64,000 nucleotides of DNA from Hypoxylon rubiginosum (taxonomy: Eukaryota; Ascomycota; Sordariomycetes; Xylariales; Hypoxylaceae), in NCBI GenBank assembly GCA_902806565.1, contig CADCXA010000050.1, positions 558,001 through 622,000 of the forward strand. Direction: 5' to 3'. Shown piece after piece: positions 48,388 to 60,800 of this stretch. Under the pieces are notes generated by a model. That model saw only the letters and a list, made by a program, of their open reading frames with translations. It did not search any database and was not told the origin of the DNA. Every line of letters starts with the position of its first letter. Positions within the stretch are counted from its first letter, which is position 1. Made by a program: the position numbers and the translations under genes.

Positions 48388-49918
48388 ACTGAATGGTCGT
48401 GAATGGGGAGGGAGTTGCTGTTTATATGATGTTTACTGGCATCATCGCGCAGCTGGTCGGCTTCTGCAATGCCGGTACTCGCGATCGAAGGATTACTCGG
48501 CTTCAAGGAGGGTTCAATGGGGGCGCATCGGCGGGGGAGGGAGGCCGAGAACAAAGACGCGTCAATACGCGTCTGCTCGGAATTGCCCTACACCGCTCTC
48601 GCTGTTGCTCTCTCGAGGGTACCTTGGGATCAATGGGAGCTCCTCCGACAGGTTCCAAGGCGCAATACCAAAATTATGCTATGTCGACAGCACAGGGGGT
48701 ATTTTGTCGCGTAAAAGCAGGTGAAAAAGTCAACATTCATCCGACGGTGGTACAAGTACCTATTGGGAGATCCCGATGGCCGAAGGCGATGTTGAAGACG
48801 AATGACGGAAAAGGATTGAATGGCGAGTCGAAGTAAAAGCACCGCATTGACCTGATCTCAGACACTCGAGCTCAAGGTTAAGGTTACGTACGTACATGTA
48901 TTATTCGTGAGTTGTGAATTCGTGTATGGGTAGAGCTAAGAGCTTAAGACGTTGGCCTAAGCCGTATGGTACAAAGTAAAGCGGTGGTATTTCCCTTCAA
49001 TCTTAGGTAACAAGCGCGAATCATCCTTTTAGCTAGTGTGGAGTCGGTAAACACGCCCGAACGTGCGAACCATCGAAAAGCTGGGCCGCACCTTCGACCT
49101 TCGACCTTCGAGATCCCGCCAATCCAATTAAAATGCAGCTACGCGCGTTAGATCTTAGGTACCCCACCAAGCGAGAGCTGGCCCGCATATCGCGTGCCGC
49201 AATCCACATAACCGCATACCGCCTACCGCACTGACCGCATCACTGACCAACTAACCCTAGTACGAGGTTAACTTCTAACAGTATCATACGACAGCGTAGA
49301 AGACTCATGCGTAATTGCATATACAGATTATGACTACTACCATCTTCCGATTCACCACTCGATCGAAGCATGCTCCCAAGCTCCTTATCCGTATGCCTGA
49401 AGCACTACCATGAAAGATTACATTATGCAACGTCCCGTTGTTATCCTCTTACTTTCTGTGATTGTTTCCATCTAGGATTATTAGATCAGTTATCAATTCC
49501 CACGCCATTGTTCTGACGCTTACCTCCTCAGTACTTAAAATATGTTTTTATTTTAGTTAAGTCAGCACGTCGTAATTATGGCCAACTTCGAAGCATCTCG
49601 ACGACGACGCCCTGATGCCTAGCCATCTCGACTACCAGACTACCTATATGTACCTAGGTACTCAAAGTGACATGCTAAATATAGGGCACTAGTTCCCCCT
49701 AGCTTCAATCACTCCCTTGCAGCATTGATATGGTACAAGTACGACGGCGGACGACATTATAATAAGCGAGCCAGCAAATCAAAGCTCCTGCTTAATCATC
49801 CCCCATACATGTAGCAATCTTACCTTGACTCTCTACCTTGATTATTCGTTATATCTTCACGTGCGTACACAAACACAAACATCAGAGTTATTAGGGAGCC
49901 CTCGGTGACTCAAAAACC
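48388..49918. promoter_or_regulatory. Divergent intergenic region between sirtuin and P450
   Basis: 1.5 kb between divergent starts. A minus-strand and a plus-strand frame near 48.4-48.8 kb overlap the sirtuin promoter and show no motif. Short direct repeats are seen: CCTTCGA three times near 49090-49110, and ACCGCAT/ACCGCAC variants between 49205 and 49245. A TATGTACCTAGGTAC palindrome is near 49648. No further gene is supported. Confidence 0.5.
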
Positions 49919-51811
49919 ATGGGCCTGCTTCAATCTGTCGATTTCACAGGCTTTGCCGGCGCCCTCATTGTTGGGGTAAGTTACCTGTAGTCCCCCCGAA
50001 TCTTTTGACGACAAGTCAGAAGACTGGCTACCCCTCAGCTCTGCCGTAGGTAATACAATACTAACTCACATTGACCGGCCTGTAGACGGTCCTATATATC
50101 GCCGGTAACGTCTTTTATAACCTCTTCCTTCACCCGCTCGCGTCTTTCCCTGGCCCGCTTCTCTACCGGGCCAGTCGACTGCCATGGACTATTGCCTTGC
50201 TTCGTGGCAGGGTCGTCCTCGATTCGGTAGATATCCACAACAAGTATGGACCAGTTGTGCGTATCGCTCCTAATGAGCTAGCCTTCCTTGATCCGAAGGC
50301 ATGGCGTGACATTATGGGTGGTGGCACTTCTGAGATCCCAAAGTGGTAGGTTATACGATTCACTAGCACTCTGAGCTCTCACTTTCTGACCTGACGAACC
50401 CGGCTATAGGATTGGCATGGTGAGTGCTTGAACAACCAAAACTTTTATTATGACTGCTACTTGAGCTAAAAGGAAACTCCTAGTACGGAGTACCGTCCTT
50501 CTTACCGCCACACATACAGAATACAGTCAACAAGGATCATCACCGGGCTCTAAGAAAAACCCTAGCACCAGGTTTCTCAGATGCTTCTCTAAGAGCACAA
50601 GAACCCTCGATTGTCAAATACGTGGACTTGATGATGCGACGATTAAAGGAGAAATGTAATGACGACCCCATAAATATAGAGCTATGGTATCGGTACGTCG
50701 TCTTCGATATCATCTGCGACTTGACAGTTGGCGAATCCTTCAAGTGCCTAGAGAGCGACGACCTACACCCCTGGATCACGGCCATGGTTGAAGGCGGCAA
50801 GCCTATGGGGTTTCTTACCGCGATTAACATGTACCCAACTTTGGCCGCACTCTTGAATCCAGTCCTTGGCATTGCCGCCAAGGGCCCAATGCGGCTTCAC
50901 GATGATTTAGTTAAGCCAATGGTGGAAAGGCGCCTCACGAGAGGTGATCGACCCGATCTGATCAACTCCCTCGTGCGCCTTCAAGGAAGCGAAGTAAGCC
51001 CAACGAATGTTGCAGATACTTTAGGATAACTAATGTCAAATTTCTCTACTCAGAAATCTTCAATGTCAGATCTCATAATCAATACCAACGTCATCGTAGG
51101 CGCCGGTGCCGAGACGAGCGCTGGGACTCTCACTGCTGCGACGGCGTTTCTGGTCGACAACCCCGACAAGCTCGAGAAGCTGAAACTTGAAGTCCGTTCG
51201 GCTTTCCAGGATGAAAGTCAGATCACAGCCGACGCGGTATCTCGTCTGCCATACCTTGTCGCTTGTCTAGACGAATCGCTTCGCCTTTTCCCCCAAACCG
51301 GGTCGCCTTCTCTAAGATTCACCGACAAAGACACTACTATCGCCGGAGTACCTGTCCCGAAGAGTGTGAGTCAAGTATTCTCAATATTAAAATCCTCTGA
51401 TTCAGGTGGCTGATCTGAGATCCAGACCGTCGTTGGTATTTGGCCGTACGCCATATACCGTAGCCCGGCCTTGTGGACTGACCCCGAAGGCTTCCATCCA
51501 GAACGTTTCACGGGTGACTCGAGGTTCTCAGGCGATGCGCGCGAGGCCTTCAAACCATTTTTTACCGGATCAAGAGATTGCATCGGACAGAAGTAACCAT
51601 TTCCCCTCGAAGCACCAAAGGAGTCACGTACTAACACAAATTCAGCTTGGCCCTCATCGAGATGCGTATGATCCTTGCGCACATGATATTCAATTTCGAC
51701 ATGCAACGATCAAGCGACCCGAACAGCCATAACTGGGCCAGAAAGCAGAAGAACCTCTACATTGTCTGGGACAAAACACCATTAAATGTTCAATTAACCC
51801 CGGTCCGGTAG
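49919..51811 (+). CDS. Cytochrome P450 monooxygenase, 481 aa, seven exons
   Basis: Exons 49919-49975, 50086-50345, 50410-50419, 50520-50993, 51054-51365, 51426-51592 and 51646-51811 keep one frame. All donors are GT and all acceptors AG; exon 3 has only 10 bases (end of Trp, then Ile-Gly-Met). The protein starts with a short hydrophobic segment (FTGFAGALIVGTVLYIAG) as an ER anchor. Conserved parts are FPGPLLYRASRLPW, KYGPVVRIAPNELAF, the I-helix oxygen-binding stretch VGAGAETSAG, the ExxR of DESLR, the PERF-like HPERF, and the heme loop FFTGSRDCIGQN with the Cys ligand. These match fungal P450s of the type found in secondary metabolism and detoxification. The Asn-containing loop before the heme and the length are normal. 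The substrate is unknown. The gene converges on a sedolisin gene. Confidence 0.9.
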
Positions 51812-52155
51812 ATTCCAGTGTCAGATTGCCGGTACCTGTATTATCAATCAAGAAATGTTAGGCTAGAAAATCCATGCGAAAAGAGTTACACGAGATAGAA
51901 TTCAGGGGTGATAGACGTCTTAGTCAGTATTCCGTCGCCCGTGCATTTTTCCAGGTGATGGCATCAACGTAAGTTACTCAGATTTTATCCAATATGTTTA
52001 TCAAAACTGTAGAGGGTGAAATGGGGCATATTACTACGTCCCGGAGTATTTATCTATGCCCCTACGATTGACACTATCTAGACAGAATTTTATCAACCCT
52101 ATAACTTTAGTTTACCCCTATACATACCAAGGCCACGATCAATTCAAAAGCCTAT
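51812..52155. other. Short convergent intergenic region
   Basis: 344 bases between the 3' ends of the P450 and sedolisin genes. Nothing recognisable. Confidence 0.5.
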
Positions 52156-54014
52156 TCACCCTAACACCTTCAGCAGCTTTCTAAAGTCGCCGACAGATCC
52201 AAGGCCTGTCACGCAATCATAACCCTGTATGCTCTCCCACCCTGGCTCTTGCTCTTCACCAAACACGCAGCTCTGGCTTACGCCTGTAGTAACGTCCTCC
52301 AGCGCCTCCCGCACGGGCGGGGAGTATAACAACGGGTTGAGCCAGCCGGTGCTGTTCTTCCCAGATTTCATCCTCGAATCGTTAATCAGCGACACTAAAG
52401 CCGCGACGACTGGCGTACTCGCGCTGGTACCGAGAACATCTGTTTCGTAGCCCCCTACTTGGATAACGTAGTTAGTGCCGGTGGCGCTAATGTCCGGAAA
52501 CGCGCGGCCGGATTCATTATAGAGTCCCTTGTGTGATCCGTTGATAGCGGATATATACTCGTCCACGACCCCTTTCTGCCATTCCGGTCTGGGGAAATAA
52601 TTACTGAAACCGCCGGTACTGAAAACGGCTGCCTTGAAAAGTTGAATTGTAAGCATTTCAGGATAGTAAAGACTACCTCAGGGATTGATTGTAAAATACT
52701 TACTTCGAATGGAAGGGTGTTTCCGGTCGCGCCTACGGTCGTGACGTACGGGCAGGATGCCGGAAAAGTAGGAAGGAACATTCTACGCTTCTCTCCATCA
52801 TTGCTATAACATTCATGCTGTCCGATGCCGCTTGCACCGCCATCGCCCGACCCAGACAGGAACGTAACACCGCGAGCCGCGCCAAGGGCGAACAGATCGC
52901 ACACGCGAGTGGCGTACGAAACCGGCACGGACTGTTCGTCGTCGGCGTATGAGATACTCACTACGTGCGGTATCTCTTCGTCGCTCAGGTCGAGGAGATA
53001 CTGCAGGAACTCCAGATACGGCTCGTTATCGCTCCGATTCGATGGGACCAAGTCGCCGTTGTTGTCGACCTTCTCGCCCCGTCCCCCTGTCGAGTAGTAG
53101 ATCACGTTTGACGGGTAGGCGAGAGCCATGCCATATTCTACGTCCAGGCTGGCTTCCAGCCCCGCCCTCGACTTCGGCGTCTCGGGCTGGGGGTTCGTGC
53201 CGTTGTTGAGCGTCGCCACGGTGAAATTGTAGCCCAGGCCTCCGAGCTCGGGCGCATATCTTCCTAGGAACTCGGCGACATCGCTGTACTTGATCCACTG
53301 CTCGAGGAATCCGGCTATTCCAAATCGCACAGGAGACTTGGTAAGTGCTGCAGCGTCGGCGTACGTCACGTTGTAGAGGGCTTTCAGGCACGCCGGTGTC
53401 ACACCGGCGGGGCAAGGCTGGTCTTCGTCATCTGCGCTAGCCAACATCGCAGATGACTTTCGGGCAGGGAGGGTTCTTAATCTAGATTGGGGCGGCGGCA
53501 TGAAACTGGAGATCGGGTATATGAACTCGATATTCCCACCCAGTACCCGAGGTAGAAAGTACGATTCGGCGCGTAAGAAATCGGAGTACCCCTGAAAAGA
53601 ATAATGACCCAATGTGGTGCCGAGGACCCTGTTGACATGGGCAACCGTTGCTGTAACTTTCACTATTGAGTTGCGGGTGGTGAAATTCGTAAACTTGTTG
53701 GATCTGAGCCATGAACGGACTGCATCCAGGGATCTCTGGTCGGGTGCCTGGTATACCTTCACCTCGTCCTTCGTGAGGTGATGTCCGTATTCAGCAGACT
53801 GCGGGTCGCTGATTCGGTCGAGCCTGGCCTTCAGCTCGTTGATCCTTGGCTGCCTGAGCACGATTGATAGGTTTATGGGCTCTTCTGGCTTTGCCGCTTT
53901 CTCATAGCTCCATCCCGTTGGCGGTTTGCTGACCACTTCACGAGCGGTCAATGTTTCTGTAGCTGCATAACTTGCCCATGTTCCAAGTAGAACGCCTAGG
54001 AGAGTTAGTCTCAT
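52156..54014 (-). CDS. Secreted sedolisin (S53 peptidase, tripeptidyl-peptidase type), 595 aa
   Basis: Exon 1 is 54014-52704 and exon 2 is 52632-52156; the 71-base intron has donor GTAAGT. The join reads LPFEAAVFSTGGFSNYF, a typical sedolisin stretch. The ATG at 54014 is chosen because it begins a signal peptide (MRLTLLGVLLGTWASYAAT); the frame extends upstream but without need. A pro-domain spans about residues 25-190 (PQSAEYGHHLTKDEV is the usual activation-domain motif). Catalytic residues are Glu287 and Asp291 in GLEASLDVEYG, Asp391 in SGSGD, and Ser507 in GTSASTP. The C-terminal calcium site is DCVTGLGSVGDF. Sedolisins are acid-active secreted proteases that release peptides or tripeptides outside the cell. 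The first residue of the usual SGTS motif is Leu here (LGTSAS), a mild deviation. The gene looks intact. Confidence 0.92.
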
Positions 54015-54647
54015 TTTGAAGTTTGTGTACGAGAAATCCAATAACCGATTAAAATAGAGAAATGAAATAGTATTTTCCTCTAGGTAGATAAACCACAAAC
54101 CCCTATCTACCTATCACCAAGGCTCGACGGATGTCCCTAACATCTAGAGAAGATATCTAGGTAGATATCTACAGTTTTTTTCATCAACACAATATGATGT
54201 TAACATGATTCAAAGTGGCCAATACAGCGTGTCTAAGACCTAGGCACGGGCTCGCTTAGGGATGACTATGTTAGTATATACAGCCGGTTTAGCCGGAGGT
54301 AGGAGTTACACAACCCGTGCAAGTTCGGTGAATGGCCGGGGCTTTTTTATACCCCTTTCGGCCTACGATCCACGTTTCTCTGCGTCGTATCGAAGATTTT
54401 AATCAATGGTGCGTGGCATCTAGGCTTAAAATAGAAAGCGTGACCACGGAACCAGCCTGAGTATTGATTGCTTTAGGAGATATTATCTATAAATACGCTT
54501 GCCTAGATAGCCAGAACATGTGATAGAGGTAAGAGGGCTAGACTAATAAATCGTACATTAGATGACGTCGAGACATGCCACCTTGTCGTCTTCTAATGTC
54601 AAGCTGTCCACTTCGTAGCATCAGTCCACACGGAGGCGAGATGTCCA
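54015..54647. other. Intergenic, promoter of the sedolisin gene
   Basis: 630 bases between two minus-strand genes. TAGGTA-like motifs occur at about 54081 and 54157-54170 (ATATCTAGGTAGATATC, a palindrome). No gene. Confidence 0.5.
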
Positions 54648-55826
54648 TTATAGGACGAACTTCTCGCCGATCAGATCTTCGCTCAAGCGCCAGAGGCGTT
54701 CAGCTACAACAGGGTCTTCAGCGAAGTCTGCACAAGGAAAGAATTGGCAGTCAGACAAGTAGAGGCCACCGCGAACTAAGACCATATGTTAGAAATCGGT
54801 GTGAAAGGTGGAATGATCAAACTTACTGTTCAATGCCGGATCTAATGCCGCCACAAGGGTTGTGGACGCGCCTTGGTCGCAATTCTTCCAAAACTTCGAC
54901 GTCTTCGCAATAGCATCTGCCATCTCCTCGTCATGGTCGCGGCCCAGATGACTGCTCACCCCTGTGAAAGTATCGAGTTAGTCGCGGTCGCGTATTGGCA
55001 GCTTTAATAGTCGAGCGCCTCCTACCTCCTGGGTGTAGAGCATATGCCATGATCCCCTTCCCCTTTAAATGTTCCTGGAGGTAAAGTGTGAACAGGATAT
55101 TAGCCGTCTTGCTTTGCGCATAAGCAATCGTAGGCATGTAGCCATCCGCCTGCACCCTTCCAAACGCGGGTGGCATAGGAGAGAAAGGTTTCTCCTCCGG
55201 AGGTACTTCCTTGTTCTCAATGTTGTAGTCATGGAAGCGTATTGTGGACAATCGATGGCCGTGACTGGACAAGTTAACTATACGAGTTGCCCCGGCCGGC
55301 GAGTCCTTGGCCGCTTCGATCAGGAGAGGATATAACAGCTTCGTGAATAAGAACGGGCCAATGTGGTTGGCGCCGAATTGCATCTCAAGCCCCTCGGCCG
55401 TCCAACGGCGTGAGTTATAAGTCGCCCCGGCATTATTCACGAGAATATCCAATTTTGAAACAATACCCGCCACCTCAGCCGCTGCCTTTCGAATCGAGTT
55501 TTGGGAGGCTAGGTCAATCGTGACGATCCGCACATCGACACCTGGATATAGTGCACGAACAGATGATGCTACGGTCTCGAGCTTCTCCCTCGTTCTCGAT
55601 ACCAGAATGACGATTGCTGGCTTCTGAGACGCGAAGGCGAAAGCCGTCCCCTCGCCAACACCTTCAGGCGCAACACCAGTAATCAAGACTACACAGCACG
55701 GTCAGGGTTAAGCGAAACTCCAACCAGAAAGATCCGCTCACCATTTTTGCCCTCGATTTGCTGCGCGTAGGTGCTGGCTACCTCTAAAGCGGACGTCGTT
55801 TCTCCCCACTCTGAGTTTGAAGTCAT
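54648..55826 (-). CDS. Short-chain dehydrogenase/reductase, 336 aa, four exons
   Basis: Exons on the minus strand are 55826-55742, 55688-55026, 54961-54827 and 54775-54648. The joins give QIEGKNVLITGVAPEGVG, HPGGVSSHLGRD and LNIRGGLYLSDCQF, with introns of 53, 64 and 51 bases. The protein has the classical SDR pattern: TGVAPEGVGEG as a slightly variant dinucleotide-binding turn, an SRTREKL segment suiting NADP, NNAGAT, the catalytic Ser in VNLSSHGH, and YAQSK as the Tyr/Lys pair. Length and C-terminal region resemble fungal retinol-dehydrogenase-like and WW-domain-oxidoreductase-like SDRs. These oxidise or reduce diverse alcohols and ketones, so the substrate is not predictable. It is divergent from the FAD monooxygenase 757 bases away, an arrangement often seen for co-regulated pathway genes. 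Confidence 0.88.
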
Positions 55827-56583
55827 TTTGAAGTCTCCGGTGCCTGTAGTGTGGTTAGCATTCACAGAGAGGATCTGATAGATACCTACCTAGCTGTTGT
55901 CGTAGGTTGCTCTATAAGGCTTGCCACTTAGATAACGTCGCCGAAGCGCGTCGCTTGGATGTTTACTACCTGCTAGCCGAACATGAATACCGTTGCATCG
56001 GACTAAACCACACTGCCACAGCTTTGGGTCGTCGAGAGCGTCGGCATGACTTGTAGCTCGTACGATCGGCCATTCTAGGCCGAGGGATCACGACCAAGTA
56101 TAGCCTAAGGTCAGGATATAGGATATGTCGTAGATGTGCCGTAGGAGGCTAACTAAGTCTCTACCCAATAGTCAGTCCCCTGCGGTGCCCGGGCAAACTT
56201 TTGAACACTTCACCTACGTCGCAATGGATTGCCGGTCCCCTATCAAGCCGAGTCGAGTTACCCTTAGCCCAGTCCTCGGGAACAGGGCCGGAAAGCGTAT
56301 GGTCATCTCTCCAACGACCTGGAGGATCGCCATGTGAGCGTCGATGGGTCCCCGCCCCCGCATCGCGTGTTGGGGAGACATGGGGTATGGGGGTATGGAG
56401 GCCGTCTAGTGCAACCGGCATATTTAAACGTCCATGGTATCAATACCCTATTGGTCGCTATCCCACACCTATAGTAGCTGGACGATCCAGTCGCAACTCT
56501 GGTATTCTAAACCCTCTGTAACGAGGGGACTCTCCATCACCACACGCGTTGGGGTATCCTTCTTCTGCATTTCGACCGACAAG
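55827..56583. promoter_or_regulatory. Shared divergent promoter, SDR and FAD monooxygenase
   Basis: 757 bases between the start codons of two divergent oxidoreductase genes. It contains CG-rich patches (for example GCCGAAGCGCGTCGC near 55937-55951) and a TACCTACCTAGCTG motif near 55883. Candidate binding sites for Zn2Cys6 regulators (inverted CGG triplets) exist, but such short words are expected by chance, so I name none. Confidence 0.4.
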
Positions 56584-58084
56584 ATGACGACTAACGGCCA
56601 CACAAATGGCCACACCAATGGCGCCGGAGAGCAACCTAAGACGGGCATAAAAGTTATAGTTGTCGGGGCCGGTATGTGTTTCATGCGCATTATACAGTCC
56701 CTCCGAGACGCACACGAGATGAGTGATCTCTAACGTTCCTTACGCAAATCAGGATTCGGCGGCCTGGGCGCAGCGATAGAATGCCACCGGCAAGGGCACG
56801 ATGTCGAAATATACGAGGCGTTCCCCGAACTCAAAACGCTCGGTGATATTATCTCGTTCGGACCCAATGCAGGAAGGATCTTCTACCGCTGGTCTAACGG
56901 CGACGTGACTAAACGCATGCGACCCCTGAGCATCGACTTGAGAAAGTATGGTTTCAACATCCACAAGTACGACACTGGCGAGGTTGTCATCAACCAGAAG
57001 ACACCGCAGTACGCCGAGGAAGCGCCAAACTTCAATGGCCACAGGGGCGAGTTACACGAAGTAGTCTTTAACTATGCGAAAGACGACCTAGGAATACCAA
57101 TTCATCTAGGACACAAGATCCAAACGTACTTTGAGGACGAAAAGGAGGCTGGCATCGTACTAGAGAGTGGTGAAAAGGTTAGTCACTCACTAGATTGGAT
57201 TCCGTTACTCATTACCAGCTAACATCATATAAGATCGCCGCCGATGTAGTCCTTGCATCTGATGGAGTGCGCTCCAAAGCACGGAAATCTGTCCTCGGTT
57301 ATGAAGATAAGCCAAAGAGCAGTGGTTACGCTGTTTGGCGCGCATGGTAAGAGACTCGTCTTCATCTATTCCTGCGCACTAGTGACTAAAACCTCGCAGG
57401 TTCCCCAACAAGGACATGCTTGCCGACCCCGAGACCGCACAGTTCTGCAACAATGGCGATACGTTCAATGGCTGGATTGGACCAGATATGCACTTCTTAT
57501 TCAGTACCATCAAGGATGGTTCTGATTGCTGTTGGGTCCTGACTCACCCAGATGAACATGACATCGATGAGTCGTGGAGCTTCCCAGGAAAGCTCTCGGA
57601 AGTTAAGGAGGCAGTGAAAGACTGGGACCCCCTGTGCACTCGAATTATTTCCAAGACGCCCGAAGAAACGCTCGTAGACTGGAAACTGGTCTACAGAGAT
57701 CCTTTGCCCACCTGGGTTAGCCCTTCTGGGCGAATCCTCCTGCTTGGAGACTCGGCCCATCCATTCCTGCCCACTAGCGCCCAGGGGGCGACCCAAGCTC
57801 TCGAAGACGGCGTGGTAATCGCGGTGTGCCTACGCCGTGGCGGCAAAGACAACATCCCCGTCTCTGTCCGAGCGCACGAGAAGATCAGATACGATCGCGT
57901 GCGACAGACGCAGAAAACGGGCGAAAGCACGAGAGACATGTGGCACAAGACAGACTGGGCGAAGGTCAAGGAGAACCCCGAGATTATTCAATTTCCCAGA
58001 CAAGACTGGATCTTCGAGTTTGATGCGGAGAAGAATGCGGAAGAGACATACGATGACGTTGTCAAAGATATTCTCGCAGCATAG
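56584..58084 (+). CDS. FAD-dependent monooxygenase, salicylate-hydroxylase-like, 436 aa
   Basis: Exons are 56584-56671, 56753-57177, 57234-57346 and 57400-58084. The joins give VVGAGFGGLGAAIE, ESGEKIAADVV and VWRAWFPNKDM; introns are 81, 56 and 53 bases. The first join completes the FAD-binding GxGxxG (residues 28-33). Other group A flavoprotein features are the DG motif in LASDGVRSKAR and the second FAD motif LLLGDSAHPFLPTSAQGA, followed by ALEDG. These enzymes hydroxylate aromatic rings using NAD(P)H and oxygen. The N-terminus carries a low-complexity duplication, NGHTNGHTNG, often seen in fungal pathway enzymes. It has no signal peptide, so it is cytosolic. With the divergent SDR and nearby P450 and transporter it could form an aromatic-compound pathway, but the substrate is unknown. 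Confidence 0.9.
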
Positions 58085-58449
58085 GCTGTAATTCCTTTAG
58101 ACCGACGATCATAATGTGCTTAAGAGTAATACCTGGTAATATCCACCGTAAAAATAGTCAGTTAGCTTTAGTTATCAAATTGTCCCCTTCCTACATGAAG
58201 CGATATCATATTGTTATTGGAGCAATTGCGCAGCCATAGTTATACGAGACCAACCATACGATAGGGGAAACCACTCTGTTTTTGTGCGAAGAGCTATGAA
58301 CCTAAGGGGCTACCAGGTTCCGGGTATATACAAGAGGCCAGGACAAAGGGGCATAGGAACCAAGGGGCCTATCTCCTATGCTATCCCTTCTCTCGTACTA
58401 AAAGACCTATAACTCAACCCGGGTGACAAGGGCTAAGATCCTGACATCC
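58085..58449. other. Convergent intergenic region
   Basis: 365 bases between the 3' ends of the monooxygenase and transporter genes. No feature seen. Confidence 0.5.
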
Positions 58450-60800
58450 TCAAGCCTTCATATCCCCTGACTCGCCACTGTCGACACGATCCTCTACATG
58501 CACCGCCGTAGTCTTTTCAGCCAGAACAACGTGGGTTCCCGTACAGTGGTAGCCGCGGAACTTCCGAGCAGGGACCCGAGCCTCGAACTGTTTCCCCGAT
58601 AGTTAGCATCTTTCGACTATCCTCGGCAGCTCGAAAACTTACCATTTCATCAATCTCTTCCAACGTGCGATCCTTGACTTCGGGCAGGAAGAAAAAGATC
58701 CAGAGCCCCGCGGCAGCGCATCCGCCCGTCCAGATGTATCCATACTTGGGACCCCAATTCAGCGAGTCCGGGTTGATAAAATAAGGCGCGGTGAATGCTG
58801 GATTGGTTTAGTGTTAGTCATCAATTAACCCCCCTTATCTACCTTCAGGGGTAGGTATGCTTATACGAATCACGGGATGTAGAACGTACTGGTAAGCCAC
58901 TGTGAATAGTTAGCGCCGTATTTAAAGAGGATACTCTTGAACTTACTGCGAAGAAGAATCCTATTCCTGTTGCCAGGCCGAACGTGTGCGAGCGCAGACG
59001 CTGCGAGGAGAGCTCACCACCACTGAGCCATGCATAGGGCGCTACTAAAGAGTTGTATCCGATTATGTAGAGGATACTTAGACCGACTAGGGCTTTGCCC
59101 GAGCTTTCAGTGTTAGGATGAACCGTGTAGACCACAGCTATCACTAGCTGAGAAATTCCGCAGAGTATGAAGCCTGAGATCATCATAACTCGCCGGCGCC
59201 CAAACTTCGTAATCAAAAGGGCTGTAGCGAGGAGCGCAGCCACTCCGACACCAGTAAGGATGCAAGAGTTCTCGAAAGCATTTCCGACATTCGCCATCTC
59301 AAAGAAATACGTTCCGTACGCTATCATATGTTAGTGGATGAACAGAGCAACGGCTTGGGAAGGGGACGAACATATGACAAACATGGCACCAGATGCAGCC
59401 TGGCTTGTCAAAGCGCAAACAGCAACAATGGTTCGACGTCGATCAATAGGGTTCCTAAAGAGATCCAGGTACCCGATGCTCGTTTGGAGCTGAGCCTCGG
59501 CTTCGAGGGTGGTCCTCATCTCTTCCAGTTCCTGCGCGACGGGCCAGTCCTTAGGCCTTAGTCGCTGCAAAGACTGTTCAGCCTTTTCGAAATTTCCTTT
59601 TGCTGCAAGCCATCGAGGCGATTCCGGGATGAAGAAGAGCCCGATGGCCAAGATGCCGGGCACGATGTGGACGATTCCTAAAGGGATAACGTAGGCATTC
59701 CTGTTGGGAATCTTGGCCGCGAAATTATCCACAATGGTCCCGATAAGGGATCCTGCAGAGTGGTTAGAGAATAGACCGGCTTTGTGCTATATGAAAGTGA
59801 GATATTACCAAATGAAATCCAATATGCAAGGAAGGAAATTCCCAATCCTCTGTAACGACTGGGAACACTCTCCTAGATAGAGAAGTAAGTCATCGGTAGT
59901 TGGAGTTAGCCACGTGCGCATCTAGCATACCTGGATCTATTAAGTGTTAGTATCTTCTAGCTGACCTCAAACTGATTTGTTGGAGAGTTTGGAAATAAGA
60001 AAGTTTTTCTGCCGCTCCTCCTTTCTTTACCATGTACCGCCTCCTGACTATTTCCTCTAGGAAATCTGAACAAGCTTATCCCATGTTGTATATTTGCAAT
60101 AATCTCCTCCTGAATCTGATTCGTAAAGCTTAAAGTATTACTTACTAATGCAAGAGTTAGTACGCAGGCCTATAACGATATAGTGAAATAGCGGTGGCTA
60201 TGATAGTCTGAGAAAATAAACCGAAACCCTGATACATACCATAAAGTTGAGAGTGTGTCATCAGAATTCCGTTCGCGAGCCCGATTATTAGTCTGCCTGC
60301 GTAGAGACCCCCTATATTGGTCGTTACCTGCATAATAGCGGTCGAAACGAAAACTCCAACGCATGCTATCCATAGAGACAGCTTTCGGCCAACCCACTTG
60401 GCCGTAAATCCAGCCGAAGCAGACGAGACGAAAGCACCCAGGACCATCAGACTCGCGATAAGCTGTTGTCGGTCGGAAGGAATGTTGTATCCAAGCGCGG
60501 TCGATGGGTCCTTTACACCGAAGACCTTGTGTCAACGTATCAGCGAAGCCCTGCGTAGCTCGTTTAGGGGTCATTCCCCTTACCTGTAAGAAGGGGATCA
60601 TAGCCTATAGTGACGAAACAGTTGTGTCAGTCAAAGATATGGAGGTTCTGGAAGCATCCACATGCGAATCTTACCTGGAGCGAACCGATGATTCCAAAGT
60701 CAAGGCCATACTGGAACGCAGAGGATGACACCAGGGTCATCGCTAGCATCGCTTTCCAGTGGTCTTTCAAAACCCATACTTTCTCCTGATCTGTCGACAT
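58450..60800 (-). CDS. MFS sugar-type transporter, about 519 aa, about ten exons
   Basis: Minus-strand exons are 60800-60675, 60604-60584 (21 bases), 60525-60240/60241, 59936-59931 (6 bases, Ile-Gln), 59872-59809, 59752-59372, 59320-58947, 58899-58890 (10 bases), 58797-58643 and 58587-58450. Family motifs span these: AGRLIIGLANG, the ESVPSRYRG loop of motif PESPR-type transporters, PESPRWLAAKG, FGRRRVMMISGF, AWLSGGELSSQRLRSHTFG, TAPYFINPDSLNWGPKYG and LPEVKDRTLEEIDEM. About twelve hydrophobic helices are present. It is a proton-linked sugar or small-molecule permease of the plasma membrane. One join is unresolved. QLY to IQ to ESVP matches the family and keeps frame only if exon 3 ends at 60241, but the good GT donor lies one base further on (60239). 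Either a one-base change has damaged the gene or the splicing here is unusual. Confidence 0.82.
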
